Positions 7,612-15,868 are shown, counted from the stretch's first letter. The stretch: DNA of 41,974 bases from Nocardia cerradoensis NBRC 101014 (GCF_000308535.1 NZ_BAFW01000381.1:1-41974), one strand, 5' to 3'. Notes: generated by a model not told the origin, from the letters alone. Numbers and translations are program-made.

Positions 7612-7758
7612 TTGAAGACCAGACTGGGCTGCCCCTGCGGTGAACAGATCGTCGGCACCGACGAAGACGACCTCGTCGAGAAGACGCAGAAGCATCTGGC
7701 CGAGAACCACCCCGGCCACGACTACTCGCGCGACGAAATCCTCTTCCTCGCCTACTGA
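7612..7758 (+). CDS. DUF1059-like small protein (48 aa)
   Basis: A 48-codon gene starts at TTG 7612 behind GGAGAACGAC. The product begins MKTRLGCPCGEQIVG and ends DEILFLAY. It has C7-P-C9 and H28/H33, the pattern of a small metal-binding DUF1059-type protein with a central EKTQKHLAENHPGH helix. The function of the family is not established. It is too short and has the wrong start codon for routine calling. Its stop overlaps the tail of the convergent SDR by 7 bp. The good ribosome binding site and the conserved-looking CPCG/H-H layout support it as real. Confidence 0.65.
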   Translation: MKTRLGCPCGEQIVGTDEDDLVEKTQKHLAENHPGHDYSRDEILFLAY

Positions 7759-8615
7759 TCGTCCGTATCGGCGGCCAGGTAGCGCATCGGCGCGTAGTTC
7801 GCCCAGCCGGACTCCGGCCAGTTGAACCAGCCCGCCGAGGCGCCGGTCCCGCCGTCGGGATGCAGGGTCGTTCCCGTCAGATAGGCCGACAACGCCGAGG
7901 CGAGGAACACCACGCACCCCGAGACGTCGCCGACCTCACCGGCTCGGCCCAGTGGAATGGCCACCCGCACGCCGCGCGGATCGGTCATCGCGGCGTCGCC
8001 GTGCGGCATCCGGCGCAGATTCGGGGTCGGCACATAGTCCGGCGCCACATTGTTGACGCGAATGCCGTCGGGGGCGAGCTCGATCGCGAGCGTACGGGCG
8101 AACTGTTCGACCGCGGCCTTCGCCGCCGAGTACACCGCGAAACCCGGTGCCGCCCGGTGTGCCTCGATCGTGGTGATGTTGACGATGCTGCCGCCGCGGC
8201 CACCCGCCCGGATCCGCGGCACGGCCAGCGCGCACGCGTGCAGCACGTGGGTGAGATTGCTGCGCAGCAGCGCGTCCCAGCCCTTGGGCCGAGTGTCGGT
8301 GAACGCGGCACGGAAGGTGCCGCCGACGACGTTGACGAGAATGTCGAGCCGGCCCCACCGCGCCTCGGCCGCGTCGAACACCTCGGCCAGCCGGTCGGGA
8401 TCACGAACGTCGCCGTGGACGACGACGGCGTCGCATCCCTGCGCGGCCAGGGCCGACCGCATGTGCTCGACGGCGTCGGCATCGATGTCGATGATCGCCG
8501 GGTGCACCCCGTTGGCGGCCAGGTCGGTGGCGATCGCCCGCCCGAGACCGCCTGCGCCGCCGGTGATCACGGCGACCGTGCCGGCCAGTCCCGCGCGTTG
8601 TTCGAACCAGCCCAT
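7752..8615 (-). CDS. SDR family oxidoreductase
   Basis: The 287-residue short-chain dehydrogenase starts at ATG 8615 (MGWFEQRAGLAG). It has a TGGAGGLG cofactor motif at 18-25, DVRDPDRL after the second strand, a serine in VNITTIEA-type sequence near the active site and the catalytic YSAAK. The C-terminal extension GWFNWPESGWANYAPM, after the usual DGG end, is tryptophan-rich and may form a subunit contact. It follows the LLM gene by 2 bp, so both are one transcript from the 9.53-kb promoter. It likely oxidises a hydroxyl of the catabolic substrate; the specific alcohol is unknown. A much longer upstream in-frame reading is a run-through with no start support. Confidence 0.9.
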   Translation of the reverse strand: MGWFEQRAGLAGTVAVITGGAGGLGRAIATDLAANGVHPAIIDIDADAVEHMRSALAAQGCDAVVVHGDVRDPDRLAEVFDAAEARWGRLDILVNVVGGTFRAAFTDTRPKGWDALLRSNLTHVLHACALAVPRIRAGGRGGSIVNITTIEAHRAAPGFAVYSAAKAAVEQFARTLAIELAPDGIRVNNVAPDYVPTPNLRRMPHGDAAMTDPRGVRVAIPLGRAGEVGDVSGCVVFLASALSAYLTGTTLHPDGGTGASAGWFNWPESGWANYAPMRYLAADTDDQ

Positions 8616-8617
8616 GG

Positions 8618-9523
8618 TCACCGCAGATAGGTGGCGCCGAAGGCGTCGAGGAAGTCGGTGGTCGCCGCGTGATCGGCGGTGCGGCTGGACACCACGATCC
8701 ACGTGACGCCCGCCTTCTCCAGTCCGGCGAAGGACTCGAGATGACGGTCGGCCGCCGCCGGATCGAGCAGATCCGAGTCGTGGTAGGAGTACAGCACGTC
8801 GAGATCGCCACTGCGCCCGGCGGATTCGGCACGCGTGCGCACCTCGGCGATCTGTGCGGCCAGCTCGGTGTGTGATCCGAGCGCGGGTGTCCGGGCCGTC
8901 GTGCTGAGTGCGGCGCCGCCGGACATCGGCATCCAGCCCTGGGCGCGGTTCGCGGCGCGACGGCGGCTGGCGGCGGAATTGCCGCCGATCCAGATCGGGA
9001 TCGGATCCTGCACCGGTCGCGGCCGGGCGATCACCTCCCGGGCATCGAAATGCCGCCCGCGGTAGCTGAACGGTTCGCCGCGCCAATGCAGCGGCAGCAC
9101 CTCGAGCGCCTCGTCGAACAGGGCGTTGCGTTCCTCGAAATCGACTCCCAGCGCGTGGAATTCGCTCTTCTGATAGCCCGCGCCCAGACCGAGGACGAGC
9201 CGGCCGCCGGAGAGCTTGTCGACCGTCGCGGCGGCCTTCGCCAGCAGCAGCGGATTGCGATAGGGCGCGACCGCCAGATAGGTGAGAAGCCGCAGCCGTT
9301 CGGTCGCGGCCGCCACGTAGCCGAGCGCAACCAGCGAATCCAGCGTCTGATGTCCACCGTTGTTCAGCCATCGCGCTCCGGGGATCGGGTGTTCGCTCAG
9401 GGACAGGCCGTCGAACCCGCACCGCTCGGCGGTGATCGCGACCTCGCGCAGCGGGCCGGCGTCGAGGACGTCGCCATCGGGTCCGCCGGTCTCCGGATAG
9501 TGGAAGATGAAACGCAGGCTCAC
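8618..9523 (-). CDS. LLM-class F420-dependent oxidoreductase (TIGR03619-like)
   Basis: The 301-residue luciferase-like monooxygenase-fold protein has GFDGLSLSEHP near residue 36, ERLRLLTYLAVAPYRNPLLLAKAAATVD, SGGRLVLGLGAGYQKSEF and PIPIWIGGNS. This is the TIGR03619-type pattern of actinobacterial F420 enzymes. It may reduce or oxidise a ketone or enone with F420, or act as a flavin monooxygenase. The start is GTG at 9523, only 6 bp from a palindrome of the shared regulon motif and without a clear ribosome binding site, so translation may be leaderless. It is followed after 2 bp by the SDR. The cofactor call is by family; the substrate is unknown. Confidence 0.88.
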   Translation of the reverse strand: MSLRFIFHYPETGGPDGDVLDAGPLREVAITAERCGFDGLSLSEHPIPGARWLNNGGHQTLDSLVALGYVAAATERLRLLTYLAVAPYRNPLLLAKAAATVDKLSGGRLVLGLGAGYQKSEFHALGVDFEERNALFDEALEVLPLHWRGEPFSYRGRHFDAREVIARPRPVQDPIPIWIGGNSAASRRRAANRAQGWMPMSGGAALSTTARTPALGSHTELAAQIAEVRTRAESAGRSGDLDVLYSYHDSDLLDPAAADRHLESFAGLEKAGVTWIVVSSRTADHAATTDFLDAFGATYLR

Positions 9524-9528
9524 CTACT

Positions 9529-9565
9529 GAGAGTATCATTCTCGCGAATAAGAAATTCAATTCTC
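9529..9565. promoter_or_regulatory. Paired 15-bp palindromes in the LLM/acyl-CoA ligase promoter
   Basis: GAGAGTATCATTCTC (9529-9543) and AGAAATTCAATTCTC (9551-9565) are 22 bp apart centre to centre and fit RRRAAT-N3-ATTCTC. They fill the 73-bp divergent gap, so a bound regulator would block both the LLM-SDR transcript and the ligase. Confidence 0.6.
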
Positions 9566-9596
9566 CGCCCGCTGTGGACGGTACGGGAGACTGCCG

Positions 9597-11153
9597 ATGA
9601 ACGCCGCGCCGATGACCCCGGGCCGCTACGCCGAACGCTGTCCCGATCGGCCCGCGATCGTGATGGGCGAGAGCGGGGAGACGGTGACCTACGCGCAGCT
9701 GGAACAGCGGTCGCGCGCCGGCGCGCAGGCTTTGCGACGGCGCGGTCTCGCGGTCGGCGGCCATCTCGCGATTCTGGCCGAGAACACCCGCTCCTTTCTC
9801 GAAATCGCCTGGGCCGCACAGCGTTGCGGGCTGTACTACACGGCGATCAACCGGCATCTGCGGGCGAGTGAGGTGCAGTACATCCTCGACGACTGCGGCG
9901 CGACCGCGCTGGTGACCACGGCGGCGCAGGCCGAGGTGGTGGCCGGGCTGGATCTGCGCCGGATCGCGGTGAAGATCTGCGCGGCAGGCGATCTGGACGG
10001 TTTCGAACGCTACGCCGACCTGCTCGCCGCCGAATCCGGCGCCCGGCTGCCGGACGAATGCGAGGGCCGGGAGATGCTGTATTCCGGCGGCACCACCGGA
10101 CGTCCGAAGGGAGTGCGCAAACCGCTGCCCGCGACGCCGCTGGGCGATCCGCAGGCTCCACCCGTGCAGATCGCGCGCGGTCTGCTCACCGCGGGTGCTC
10201 GCGAGGACGCGGTCTACCTCTCGCCCGCCCCGCTGTATCACGCCGCGCCGCTGGTGTTCGCGATGTCGTGGCAGCGACTCGGCGCCACCGTGGTGGTGAT
10301 GGAACGGTTCGATCCGCGCCGCTGCCTGGAACTGATCGAACGCCACCGGGTGACCCACACCCAGATGGTGCCGACGATGTTCGTGCGGATGTTGCGGCTA
10401 CCCGAAGCCGAGCGGCGCCGATACGACGTGTCGAGCCTGGTGGATGTGGTGCATTCCGCGGCGCCCTGCCCCGTGCCGGTCAAGCGGCAGATGATCGACT
10501 GGCTGGGCCCGATCGTCAACGAGTACTACTCGGGCACCGAGGATATCGGCAACACCTACATCGGAGCGCGGGACTGGCTGACGCATCCCGGATCGGTCGG
10601 CCGCCCGGCGCAGCCCTGTCATATCGTCGGCCTGGACGGGCAACCGGTGGCGGTGGGTGAGACCGGGGTCGTGTATTTCGAGGGCGGGCGGCCGTTCGAC
10701 TATCACAACGATCCCGAGCGCACGGCCGCCGCGACCGGACCGAACGGATGGCGCACCCTCGGCGATATCGGCCGCCTCGACGAGGACGGCTTCCTGTATC
10801 TGACCGACCGGCTCTCGCACATGATCGTGTCCGGCGGTGTGAACATCTACCCGCAGGAGGCCGAGAACGTGCTCGCTGCCCATCCCGCGGTGCTCGACGT
10901 CGCGGTCATCGGCGTGCCCGACCCGGAGATGGGGGAGGCGGTGAAAGCCGTGGTGCAGCCGGTGGATTCGGCCTCCGCGGGCCCGGCGCTGGCTGCCGAA
11001 CTGATCGCCCGGTGCCACGCCGAACTCGCCGGGTACAAATGCCCGCGCAACGTGGACTTCACCACCGAGCTGCCCCGGGACCCGAACGGCAAACTGTACA
11101 AACGACCACTGCGGCAACAGTATTGGGACGGCCACGCCGGCCGGGTCATCTGA
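9597..11153 (+). CDS. Acyl-CoA synthetase (AMP-binding, FadD-type)
   Basis: The 518-residue adenylate-forming enzyme has the P-loop YSGGTTGRPKG at 162-172, the YYSGTED acid motif, the YLTDRLSHMIVSGGVNIYP hinge region and the C-terminal PNGKLYKRP lysine. It activates a carboxylic acid to its CoA ester via an acyl-adenylate. It is divergent from the LLM-SDR pair across a promoter with the regulon palindromes, and its stop overlaps the convergent enoyl-CoA hydratase by 8 bp. It is a good candidate to commit the pathway substrate to CoA-bound degradation. Substrate size cannot be told, and the sequence resembles FadD enzymes broadly. The ATG at 9597 gives the usual length. Confidence 0.92.
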   Translation: MNAAPMTPGRYAERCPDRPAIVMGESGETVTYAQLEQRSRAGAQALRRRGLAVGGHLAILAENTRSFLEIAWAAQRCGLYYTAINRHLRASEVQYILDDCGATALVTTAAQAEVVAGLDLRRIAVKICAAGDLDGFERYADLLAAESGARLPDECEGREMLYSGGTTGRPKGVRKPLPATPLGDPQAPPVQIARGLLTAGAREDAVYLSPAPLYHAAPLVFAMSWQRLGATVVVMERFDPRRCLELIERHRVTHTQMVPTMFVRMLRLPEAERRRYDVSSLVDVVHSAAPCPVPVKRQMIDWLGPIVNEYYSGTEDIGNTYIGARDWLTHPGSVGRPAQPCHIVGLDGQPVAVGETGVVYFEGGRPFDYHNDPERTAAATGPNGWRTLGDIGRLDEDGFLYLTDRLSHMIVSGGVNIYPQEAENVLAAHPAVLDVAVIGVPDPEMGEAVKAVVQPVDSASAGPALAAELIARCHAELAGYKCPRNVDFTTELPRDPNGKLYKRPLRQQYWDGHAGRVI

Positions 11154-11943
11154 GCCGCTCGCGCATCTGCTCTCGGCCTCGCTCGATCACCCGCGCCCCG
11201 TACTCGGCCATGCGGGCGGTGCCGGGAGACCAGGTTTCGGCCATGACACCTTCGAGCAGCTGTGCGCGACGCCCGTCCTCCTCGGCCAGAGCACGGTAGT
11301 GCCGCAACAGCCGGGTCCGGGCCTCGCTGTCACCCGCCAGCAGGTCGGCCGCGAGGGTCCGTGTGAACGGAAGCAAGTCCTCATGGGGCACAACATGATT
11401 GACCAGCCCGTAGGCGAGTGCGTACTCGGCGGTGAGGAAATTGCCCGTCAGCGACAGTTCGACCGCCCGGCGCCAGCCGACCGTCCGGGTAAGTCCGACC
11501 GTGACCCCGCCACCGGGCATCATGCCCATCCGGGCGTGCGTGTCGGCGAACCGGGCTCGTTCGGAGGCGACGAGGAAGGTGCACTGCAGCGCCAGTTCCA
11601 GCCCGCCCGCGACACATGCGCCGTTGATCGCGCCGATGACCGGTACGTCGATCACCGGCAGGAAGCGGAACAGGCCGTCGGGTCCGCGCCCGGGACCCGA
11701 TCCGGGGGAACGGACGGGTGCGGGCCCGGACGCGGCCGCGCCGATATCGATCCCCGCGCAGAAGGCGGGATCGGCGCCGGTGAGAACGACCGCGCCGACA
11801 TCGGAATTCGCGCCCGCGGCGGCGACCGCATCCCATACCGCGTCCATCAGCGCGCGGTTGAGCGCGTTGCGGACCGCCGGGCGGTGCAGTGTCACCGTCG
11901 CGACGCCGTCCGCATGCTCCACCGTGACCACGGGTTCGGTCAT
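11146..11943 (-). CDS. Enoyl-CoA hydratase/isomerase family protein
   Basis: The 265-residue crotonase has the oxyanion motifs FCAGIDIG (61-68) and ACVAGGLELA, with E116 as the first catalytic glutamate. The second glutamate position is occupied by FADTHARMGMMPGGG with no glutamate, a variant common in actinobacterial EchA paralogs. It may therefore act as an isomerase or a slower hydratase. The ATG at 11943 (MTEPVVTVEH) is preferred to a longer in-frame reading that runs through the promoter. It is divergent from the TIGR03617-type LLM gene over a double palindrome and convergent with the ligase. It probably handles an enoyl-CoA in the same regulon. Confidence 0.9.
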   Translation of the reverse strand: MTEPVVTVEHADGVATVTLHRPAVRNALNRALMDAVWDAVAAAGANSDVGAVVLTGADPAFCAGIDIGAAASGPAPVRSPGSGPGRGPDGLFRFLPVIDVPVIGAINGACVAGGLELALQCTFLVASERARFADTHARMGMMPGGGVTVGLTRTVGWRRAVELSLTGNFLTAEYALAYGLVNHVVPHEDLLPFTRTLAADLLAGDSEARTRLLRHYRALAEEDGRRAQLLEGVMAETWSPGTARMAEYGARVIERGREQMRERLR

Positions 11944-11961
11944 CGCCCGCTCCGTTCGAAT

Positions 11962-11998
11962 AGAAACATCACTATCTTCAATGAAGAATAATCTTCTC
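11962..11998. promoter_or_regulatory. Paired 15-bp palindromes in the hydratase/LLM promoter
   Basis: AGAAACATCACTATC (11962-11976) and AAGAATAATCTTCTC (11984-11998) have centres 22 bp apart and fit the shared RRRAAT-N3-ATTCTC pattern, the first more weakly. A further perfect palindrome TCTTC-AAT-GAAGA straddles the space between them. The pair sits between the hydratase start (11943) and the LLM start (12020). Confidence 0.55.
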
Positions 11999-12019
11999 AT
12001 CTCGAAGGGCGGCGAACCT

Positions 12020-13018
12020 GTGCGAATCGACACCACGATCGGTGCGTTGGACGACGCCGCGGCGCGGGTTCGCGCACTCGAACATCTCGGCTTCGACGGA
12101 ATCTGGGCGGGCGAGATGAACGGCGACCCGTTCCTGTCCTTGGCCGTCGCAGCCCAGTGCAGTGAACGCATCGGCCTGGGCACTTCCGTCGCCGTGGCGC
12201 TCGCTCGTTCACCGATGACCGTCGCCTATGCCGCCGACGATCTGCAACGCTTCTCCGGCGGCCGCCTGCGCCTGGGCCTCGGTTCGCAGGTGCGCGCGCA
12301 TATCGAGCGCCGCTTCGCGATGCCGGCCGATCGTCCGGCCGCGCGGATGCGCGAATACGTACTGGCGCTGCGGGCGGTCTGGGCGCACTGGCACCAGGGA
12401 GCGGAGCTGGCATTCGAGGGCGAATTCACCCGCCACACCCTGATGCCGCGCGACTTCGTCCCGCCCGCACACGAATTCGGCCCGCCGCCGATTCTGCTCG
12501 CGGGTGTCGGCCCGGCCATGACTCGGGTCGCGGCCGAGGTCGCCGACGGATTCATCTGTCACGGTTTCACCACCGCACGCTGGATCCGCGAACGCACGCT
12601 GCCCGCGCTCGGCGCCGCCGCGAAACGCGACGACTTCGAGGTCGTCGCCACACCTTTCGTCGTCACGGGCACCGACGAGCAGATCGAACGCGGTATCGCC
12701 ACGCTGCGGCGCCGGCTGGCCTTCTACGCCTCCACGCCGGCCTATCGTCCGCTGCTCGATCTGCACGGCTGGGGCGAGGTGAATGCGGAACTGACCGCAC
12801 TGTCGAAAGCCGGGCGCTGGGATCGGAGGGCGGAGTTGATCACCGACGATATGGTCGACGCCTTCGCCGTCGTCGCCGCGGTGCGCGAGCTGCCGGAGCG
12901 GCTCGCGGCGCGTTTCGGTGGCCTGCTCACCCGGCTCTCGTTCGCGCCGCCGCGCGATATGCCGGCCGACGAGGTCGCCGATCTGGTCCGGCGAGTCCGC
13001 CGGGCCTGCGACGCCTGA
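12020..13018 (+). CDS. F420-dependent LLM-class oxidoreductase, TIGR03617-like
   Basis: The 332-residue protein shows HLGFDGIWAGEMNGDPFL near the start, ERIGLGTSVAVALARSPM, GGRLRLGLGSQVRAHIERRF and an RPAARMREYVLALRAVW helix. This is a distinctive TIGR03617 pattern of F420-dependent enzymes. I set the start at GTG 12020 (MRIDTTIGAL), which has GAAGGGCGG upstream; an in-frame ATG at 11981 would place the N-terminus inside the operator palindrome. Its 3' end faces the MarR gene after a 4-bp gap. The likely role is an F420-linked redox step or oxygenation in the catabolic regulon; the substrate is unknown. Confidence 0.88.
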   Translation: MRIDTTIGALDDAAARVRALEHLGFDGIWAGEMNGDPFLSLAVAAQCSERIGLGTSVAVALARSPMTVAYAADDLQRFSGGRLRLGLGSQVRAHIERRFAMPADRPAARMREYVLALRAVWAHWHQGAELAFEGEFTRHTLMPRDFVPPAHEFGPPPILLAGVGPAMTRVAAEVADGFICHGFTTARWIRERTLPALGAAAKRDDFEVVATPFVVTGTDEQIERGIATLRRRLAFYASTPAYRPLLDLHGWGEVNAELTALSKAGRWDRRAELITDDMVDAFAVVAAVRELPERLAARFGGLLTRLSFAPPRDMPADEVADLVRRVRRACDA

Positions 13019-13022
13019 CGGA

Positions 13023-13466
13023 TCAGTCCGGGCGCGGCCATGGCCGGCCGTCGAGACGTTCGATATCGGTGTTGAGCCGGCGCAGATAGGTCGCGAATTC
13101 CGCGACATCGGCGGCGGGCCAGGTGTGCAGCACACGGTCCAGGCTCGTGACCGTGGCGGACACGGTCTCCTCCAGCCGGCGGGCGCCGGCCTCGGTGACC
13201 CGGAATTTGCGGGCCAGACCGCCGTCCGGATCGGCGATGCGGTCCACCAGCCCGGCGCGTACCAGGGCCGCTGTCTGCCGGTTGAGTGTGGAGGTGTCGA
13301 GGCCGAAGGCGGCGCTGAGCTGTCCGATCGACATCGGCCCCTGTATTGTCAGCCGGCTCAGCAGGACGTAGGCGCTGCGCTCGAGACCGCACCGATCGCG
13401 CCGTGTCATCTGATAGCGGCTGAGCAGCATGGTTTCGAATTCGACCGCGGCGACGGGTCGTTCCAT
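13023..13466 (-). CDS. MarR family transcriptional regulator
   Basis: The 147-residue protein has the MarR winged-helix layout: ERSAYVLLSRLTIQGPMSIGQL, FGLDTSTLNRQTAALVRAGLVDR as recognition helix, and a wing (GGLARKFRVTEAGARRLE). The ATG at 13466 has AGGAGGGCG upstream, which fixes it over a longer reading through the promoter. It is divergent from an MFS transporter across a 127-bp gap with two copies of a 12-bp repeat, the standard arrangement for a MarR repressor of an efflux pump. The inducer is probably the pump substrate. It looks separate from the 15-bp palindrome regulon. Confidence 0.92.
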   Translation of the reverse strand: MERPVAAVEFETMLLSRYQMTRRDRCGLERSAYVLLSRLTIQGPMSIGQLSAAFGLDTSTLNRQTAALVRAGLVDRIADPDGGLARKFRVTEAGARRLEETVSATVTSLDRVLHTWPAADVAEFATYLRRLNTDIERLDGRPWPRPD

Positions 13467-13532
13467 ATCGCCCTCCTCTCGTGCGCGACCGAGACGGGTA
13501 TCACAGGCCGCGCGGGTAACCGGGTCCCCGAT

Positions 13533-13563
13533 ATGCATGATACATTGCGTGTGCATAATACAT
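13533..13563. promoter_or_regulatory. MarR operator candidate: two TGCATRATACAT repeats
   Basis: TGCATGATACAT (13534-13545) and TGCATAATACAT (13552-13563) are direct repeats with an 18-bp period. Each also reads as an imperfect palindrome of the ATGCAT-N-ATACAT type, as MarR dimers prefer. They lie 67-97 bp upstream of MarR and 31-61 bp upstream of the MFS gene. Confidence 0.6.
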
Positions 13564-13593
13564 ATCGCAGGAGTGGGTAAGGGAGATGTGGAC

Positions 13594-15033
13594 ATGACCA
13601 AGCCGGACGCCGACCGGTCGAGCTCGATCGTCGGGGTGCTGGCATTCGCCGGAATCATCGCCTCGGTCATGCAGACCCTCGTGATTCCGTTGATCGCGCA
13701 GTTCCCGCAATTACTGCATACGACACCGTCGAATGCCTCGTGGATCGTGACCGCGACGCTGCTGGTCGCGGCGGTGACCACCCCGGTTGCCGGCCGCCTC
13801 GGCGATCTCTACGGCAAGCGCCGCATCCTGCTGCTGTCCACGATTCCGCTGATCGCGGGGTCGATCGTGTGCGCGCTGTCGGCCTCGGTGCTGCCGATGA
13901 TCATCGGGCGCGGCCTGCAGGGGATGGGTGTGGGCATCATCCCGCTCGGCATCAGCGTGATGCGTGACGTGCTGCCCGCCGAAAAGCTGGGCTCGGCGGT
14001 GGCGTTGCTGAGCGCCTCGCTGGGAATCGGTGGCGCACTGGGTCTTCCGATCTCGGCGGCGGTCGCCGAACATTCGAACTGGCGGGTGCTGTTCTGGGGC
14101 GCCGCGGTGCTGAGCGCGCTGATCGCCGCCGCGGTGTGGATCGCGGTTCCGGAGTCCGCGGTGCGCGGCAGCGGTGGGTTCGACTACGCCGGAGCGGTCG
14201 GCCTCGGCGCCGGGCTGGTGGCGTTGCTGCTCGCGGTGTCCAAGGGCGGGACCTGGGGCTGGGGCAGCGCCACCACCGTCGGACTGTTCGCCGCCGCCGC
14301 GGTGGTGCTGCTGATCTGGGGCTGGTGGGAGCTGCGGATCGGCGATCCGCTGGTCGATCTGCGGGTCACGGCCCGGCCGCCGGTGCTGCTCACCAATGCC
14401 GCCTCGGTGGTGATCGGTATCGCGATGTACTCGTCGTCGCTGATCGTGCCGCAGTTGCTGCAGTTGCCGACCGAAACCGGGTACGGGCTGGGGCAATCCA
14501 TGATGGCGATGGGTCTGTGGATGGCCCCCTCGGGCCTGATGATGATGGCGATCTCGCCGCTGGGCGCCCGGCTCTCGGCGGCCCGCGGGCCCAAGGTCAC
14601 GCTCACGGCCGGTGCGCTGGTGATCGCGGCCGGGTACGGCCTCACCACGGCACTGATGGGCTCGACCTGGGGCTTGCTGGTGGCGATCTGCGTAATCAAC
14701 GGCGGCGTCGGGCTGGCCTACGGTGCGATGCCCGCGCTGATAATGTCGTCGGTGCCGCTGTCGGAAACCGCGTCCGCCAACAGCTTCAACACCCTCATGC
14801 GGTCGATCGGCACCTCGGTGTCGGCCGCGGTGATCGGTGTGGTGCTGGCCCAGATGAGCATGGACTTCCACGGCCACAGCGTGCCGACGGAGGGCGGTTT
14901 CCGGACCGGCCTGTTCATCGGCTGCGGGGTCGCCCTGCTGGCCGCGGCGCTGGCCTCGGTCATCCCGGTGCGGCGCCCGAACGCGCCCGCCACCACCGCC
15001 GAGGTCGCCGAACCGGTCGCGGCCCGGGCCTGA
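13594..15033 (+). CDS. MFS drug-efflux transporter (DHA2-like)
   Basis: The 479-residue polytopic membrane protein begins SSSIVGVLAFAGIIAS. It has the MFS motif A (GRLGDLYGKRR) after the second helix and an antiporter motif-C-like stretch (LGIGGALGLPISAAV) in helix 5. The many hydrophobic helices fit a 14-TM DHA2 drug:H+ antiporter. The ATG at 13594 follows AAGGGAG; a GTG lies two codons upstream. It is divergent from the MarR repressor and ends at a hairpin shared with the convergent SDR. It may export toxic substrates or intermediates of the neighbouring pathway, or a drug. The substrate is unknown. Confidence 0.92.
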   Translation: MTKPDADRSSSIVGVLAFAGIIASVMQTLVIPLIAQFPQLLHTTPSNASWIVTATLLVAAVTTPVAGRLGDLYGKRRILLLSTIPLIAGSIVCALSASVLPMIIGRGLQGMGVGIIPLGISVMRDVLPAEKLGSAVALLSASLGIGGALGLPISAAVAEHSNWRVLFWGAAVLSALIAAAVWIAVPESAVRGSGGFDYAGAVGLGAGLVALLLAVSKGGTWGWGSATTVGLFAAAAVVLLIWGWWELRIGDPLVDLRVTARPPVLLTNAASVVIGIAMYSSSLIVPQLLQLPTETGYGLGQSMMAMGLWMAPSGLMMMAISPLGARLSAARGPKVTLTAGALVIAAGYGLTTALMGSTWGLLVAICVINGGVGLAYGAMPALIMSSVPLSETASANSFNTLMRSIGTSVSAAVIGVVLAQMSMDFHGHSVPTEGGFRTGLFIGCGVALLAAALASVIPVRRPNAPATTAEVAEPVAARA

Positions 15034-15040
15034 GGCGGGC

Positions 15041-15065
15041 GGTCGGCCGGGTCAGCCGGCCGACC
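15041..15065. terminator. Hairpin between convergent MFS and SDR genes
   Basis: GGTCGGCCGG (15041-15050) pairs perfectly with CCGGCCGACC (15056-15065) around a 5-nt loop. It starts 7 bp after the MFS stop, and the loop holds the stop codon of the convergent SDR. There is no U tract, so it is a candidate bidirectional hairpin terminator, not an ideal intrinsic one. Confidence 0.5.
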
Positions 15066-15810
15066 ATCCGCCGTCCACCGGGACCACCGCGCCGTTGATG
15101 AACGAGGCGGCGTCGGAGGCGAGGAAGACGGCGACCTCGGCCATCTGTTCGGGTTCGGCGATACCGCGCATCAGCGACATCACCGGCTGTAGCCGGGTCA
15201 CCCCGTCGAGATCCCACTCCGGGGTCGGCCCGGCGATACCGGTCATCGTCGGACCGGGCAGGATCGCATTACATCGGATGCCGTCCCCGGCATGGATCCA
15301 GGCCACATTGCGGGTCAGCCCCACCACTCCGTGTTTGGCGGCGGTGTAGGCGATTCCCGCTGCGCCACCGCGGATTCCGGCCTCCGAGGCGGTGTTGACG
15401 ATCGAACCGATGCCCTGGTCGAGCATATGAGGCAGGACCGCCCGGGTCATGAGGAAGGTGCCGGTGAGGTTGACCGCGACCGTGCGTTCCCAGGTGGTCA
15501 CCGGGGTGTCGGCCGGCAGTGCCATCTTGTCCATGATCCCGGCGTTGTTGCACAGCACGTCGATCCGGCCGAAGGTGTCCATCGCGGTGCGGGTGGCGCG
15601 GGCGACGTCGATTTCGTCGGAGATGTCCACGACTACCGGAATCGCGGCCGCGCCGATCTCCGCGGCGGTACCCTGGGCGCCGTCGGAACTGATATCGGCG
15701 GCCACGACCATGGCGCCGCATTTGGCGAATGCGATGGCCATGGCCCGCCCGATTCCGGAGCCGGCACCCGTGACGATGGCCACCCGGTTGTGAAAGTTGC
15801 TGGTGCTCAA
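15052..15810 (-). CDS. SDR family oxidoreductase
   Basis: The 252-residue classical SDR has TGAGSGIG near residue 15, CNNAGIMDKM, VNTASEAG with the catalytic serine region, and AYTAAK with the catalytic tyrosine and lysine. It ends in the usual VPVDGGWSAG. The start is a TTG at 15810 behind GAGGAGGG; no ATG or GTG fits the conserved N-terminus. It probably oxidises a secondary alcohol with NAD. It is divergent from a TetR over a 22-bp perfect palindrome, so that TetR probably represses it. A link to the rest of the island is not shown. Confidence 0.9.
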   Translation of the reverse strand: MSTSNFHNRVAIVTGAGSGIGRAMAIAFAKCGAMVVAADISSDGAQGTAAEIGAAAIPVVVDISDEIDVARATRTAMDTFGRIDVLCNNAGIMDKMALPADTPVTTWERTVAVNLTGTFLMTRAVLPHMLDQGIGSIVNTASEAGIRGGAAGIAYTAAKHGVVGLTRNVAWIHAGDGIRCNAILPGPTMTGIAGPTPEWDLDGVTRLQPVMSLMRGIAEPEQMAEVAVFLASDAASFINGAVVPVDGGWSAG

Positions 15811-15868
15811 CGGTGTTCCCTCCTCGGTGCGCTGCGGGCCCGCCGGCACGTGTCGACGTCGCCGTTTC

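Noticed and set aside
7752..7758. Convergent stop-codon overlaps (here and at 11146-11153)
   Set aside because: Overlaps of a few bases between convergent genes are common in compact actinobacterial genomes and do not by themselves indicate regulation.
7752..10358. An 868-codon minus-strand reading through the SDR and beyond
   Set aside because: Only the last 287 codons are the SDR. The rest is antisense to the ligase and out of frame with the LLM gene, with arginine-rich composition and no domain.
13711..14877. A 388-codon minus-strand reading over the MFS gene
   Set aside because: It is antisense to a clear membrane transporter and is low in sequence complexity (H, R, Q, G).
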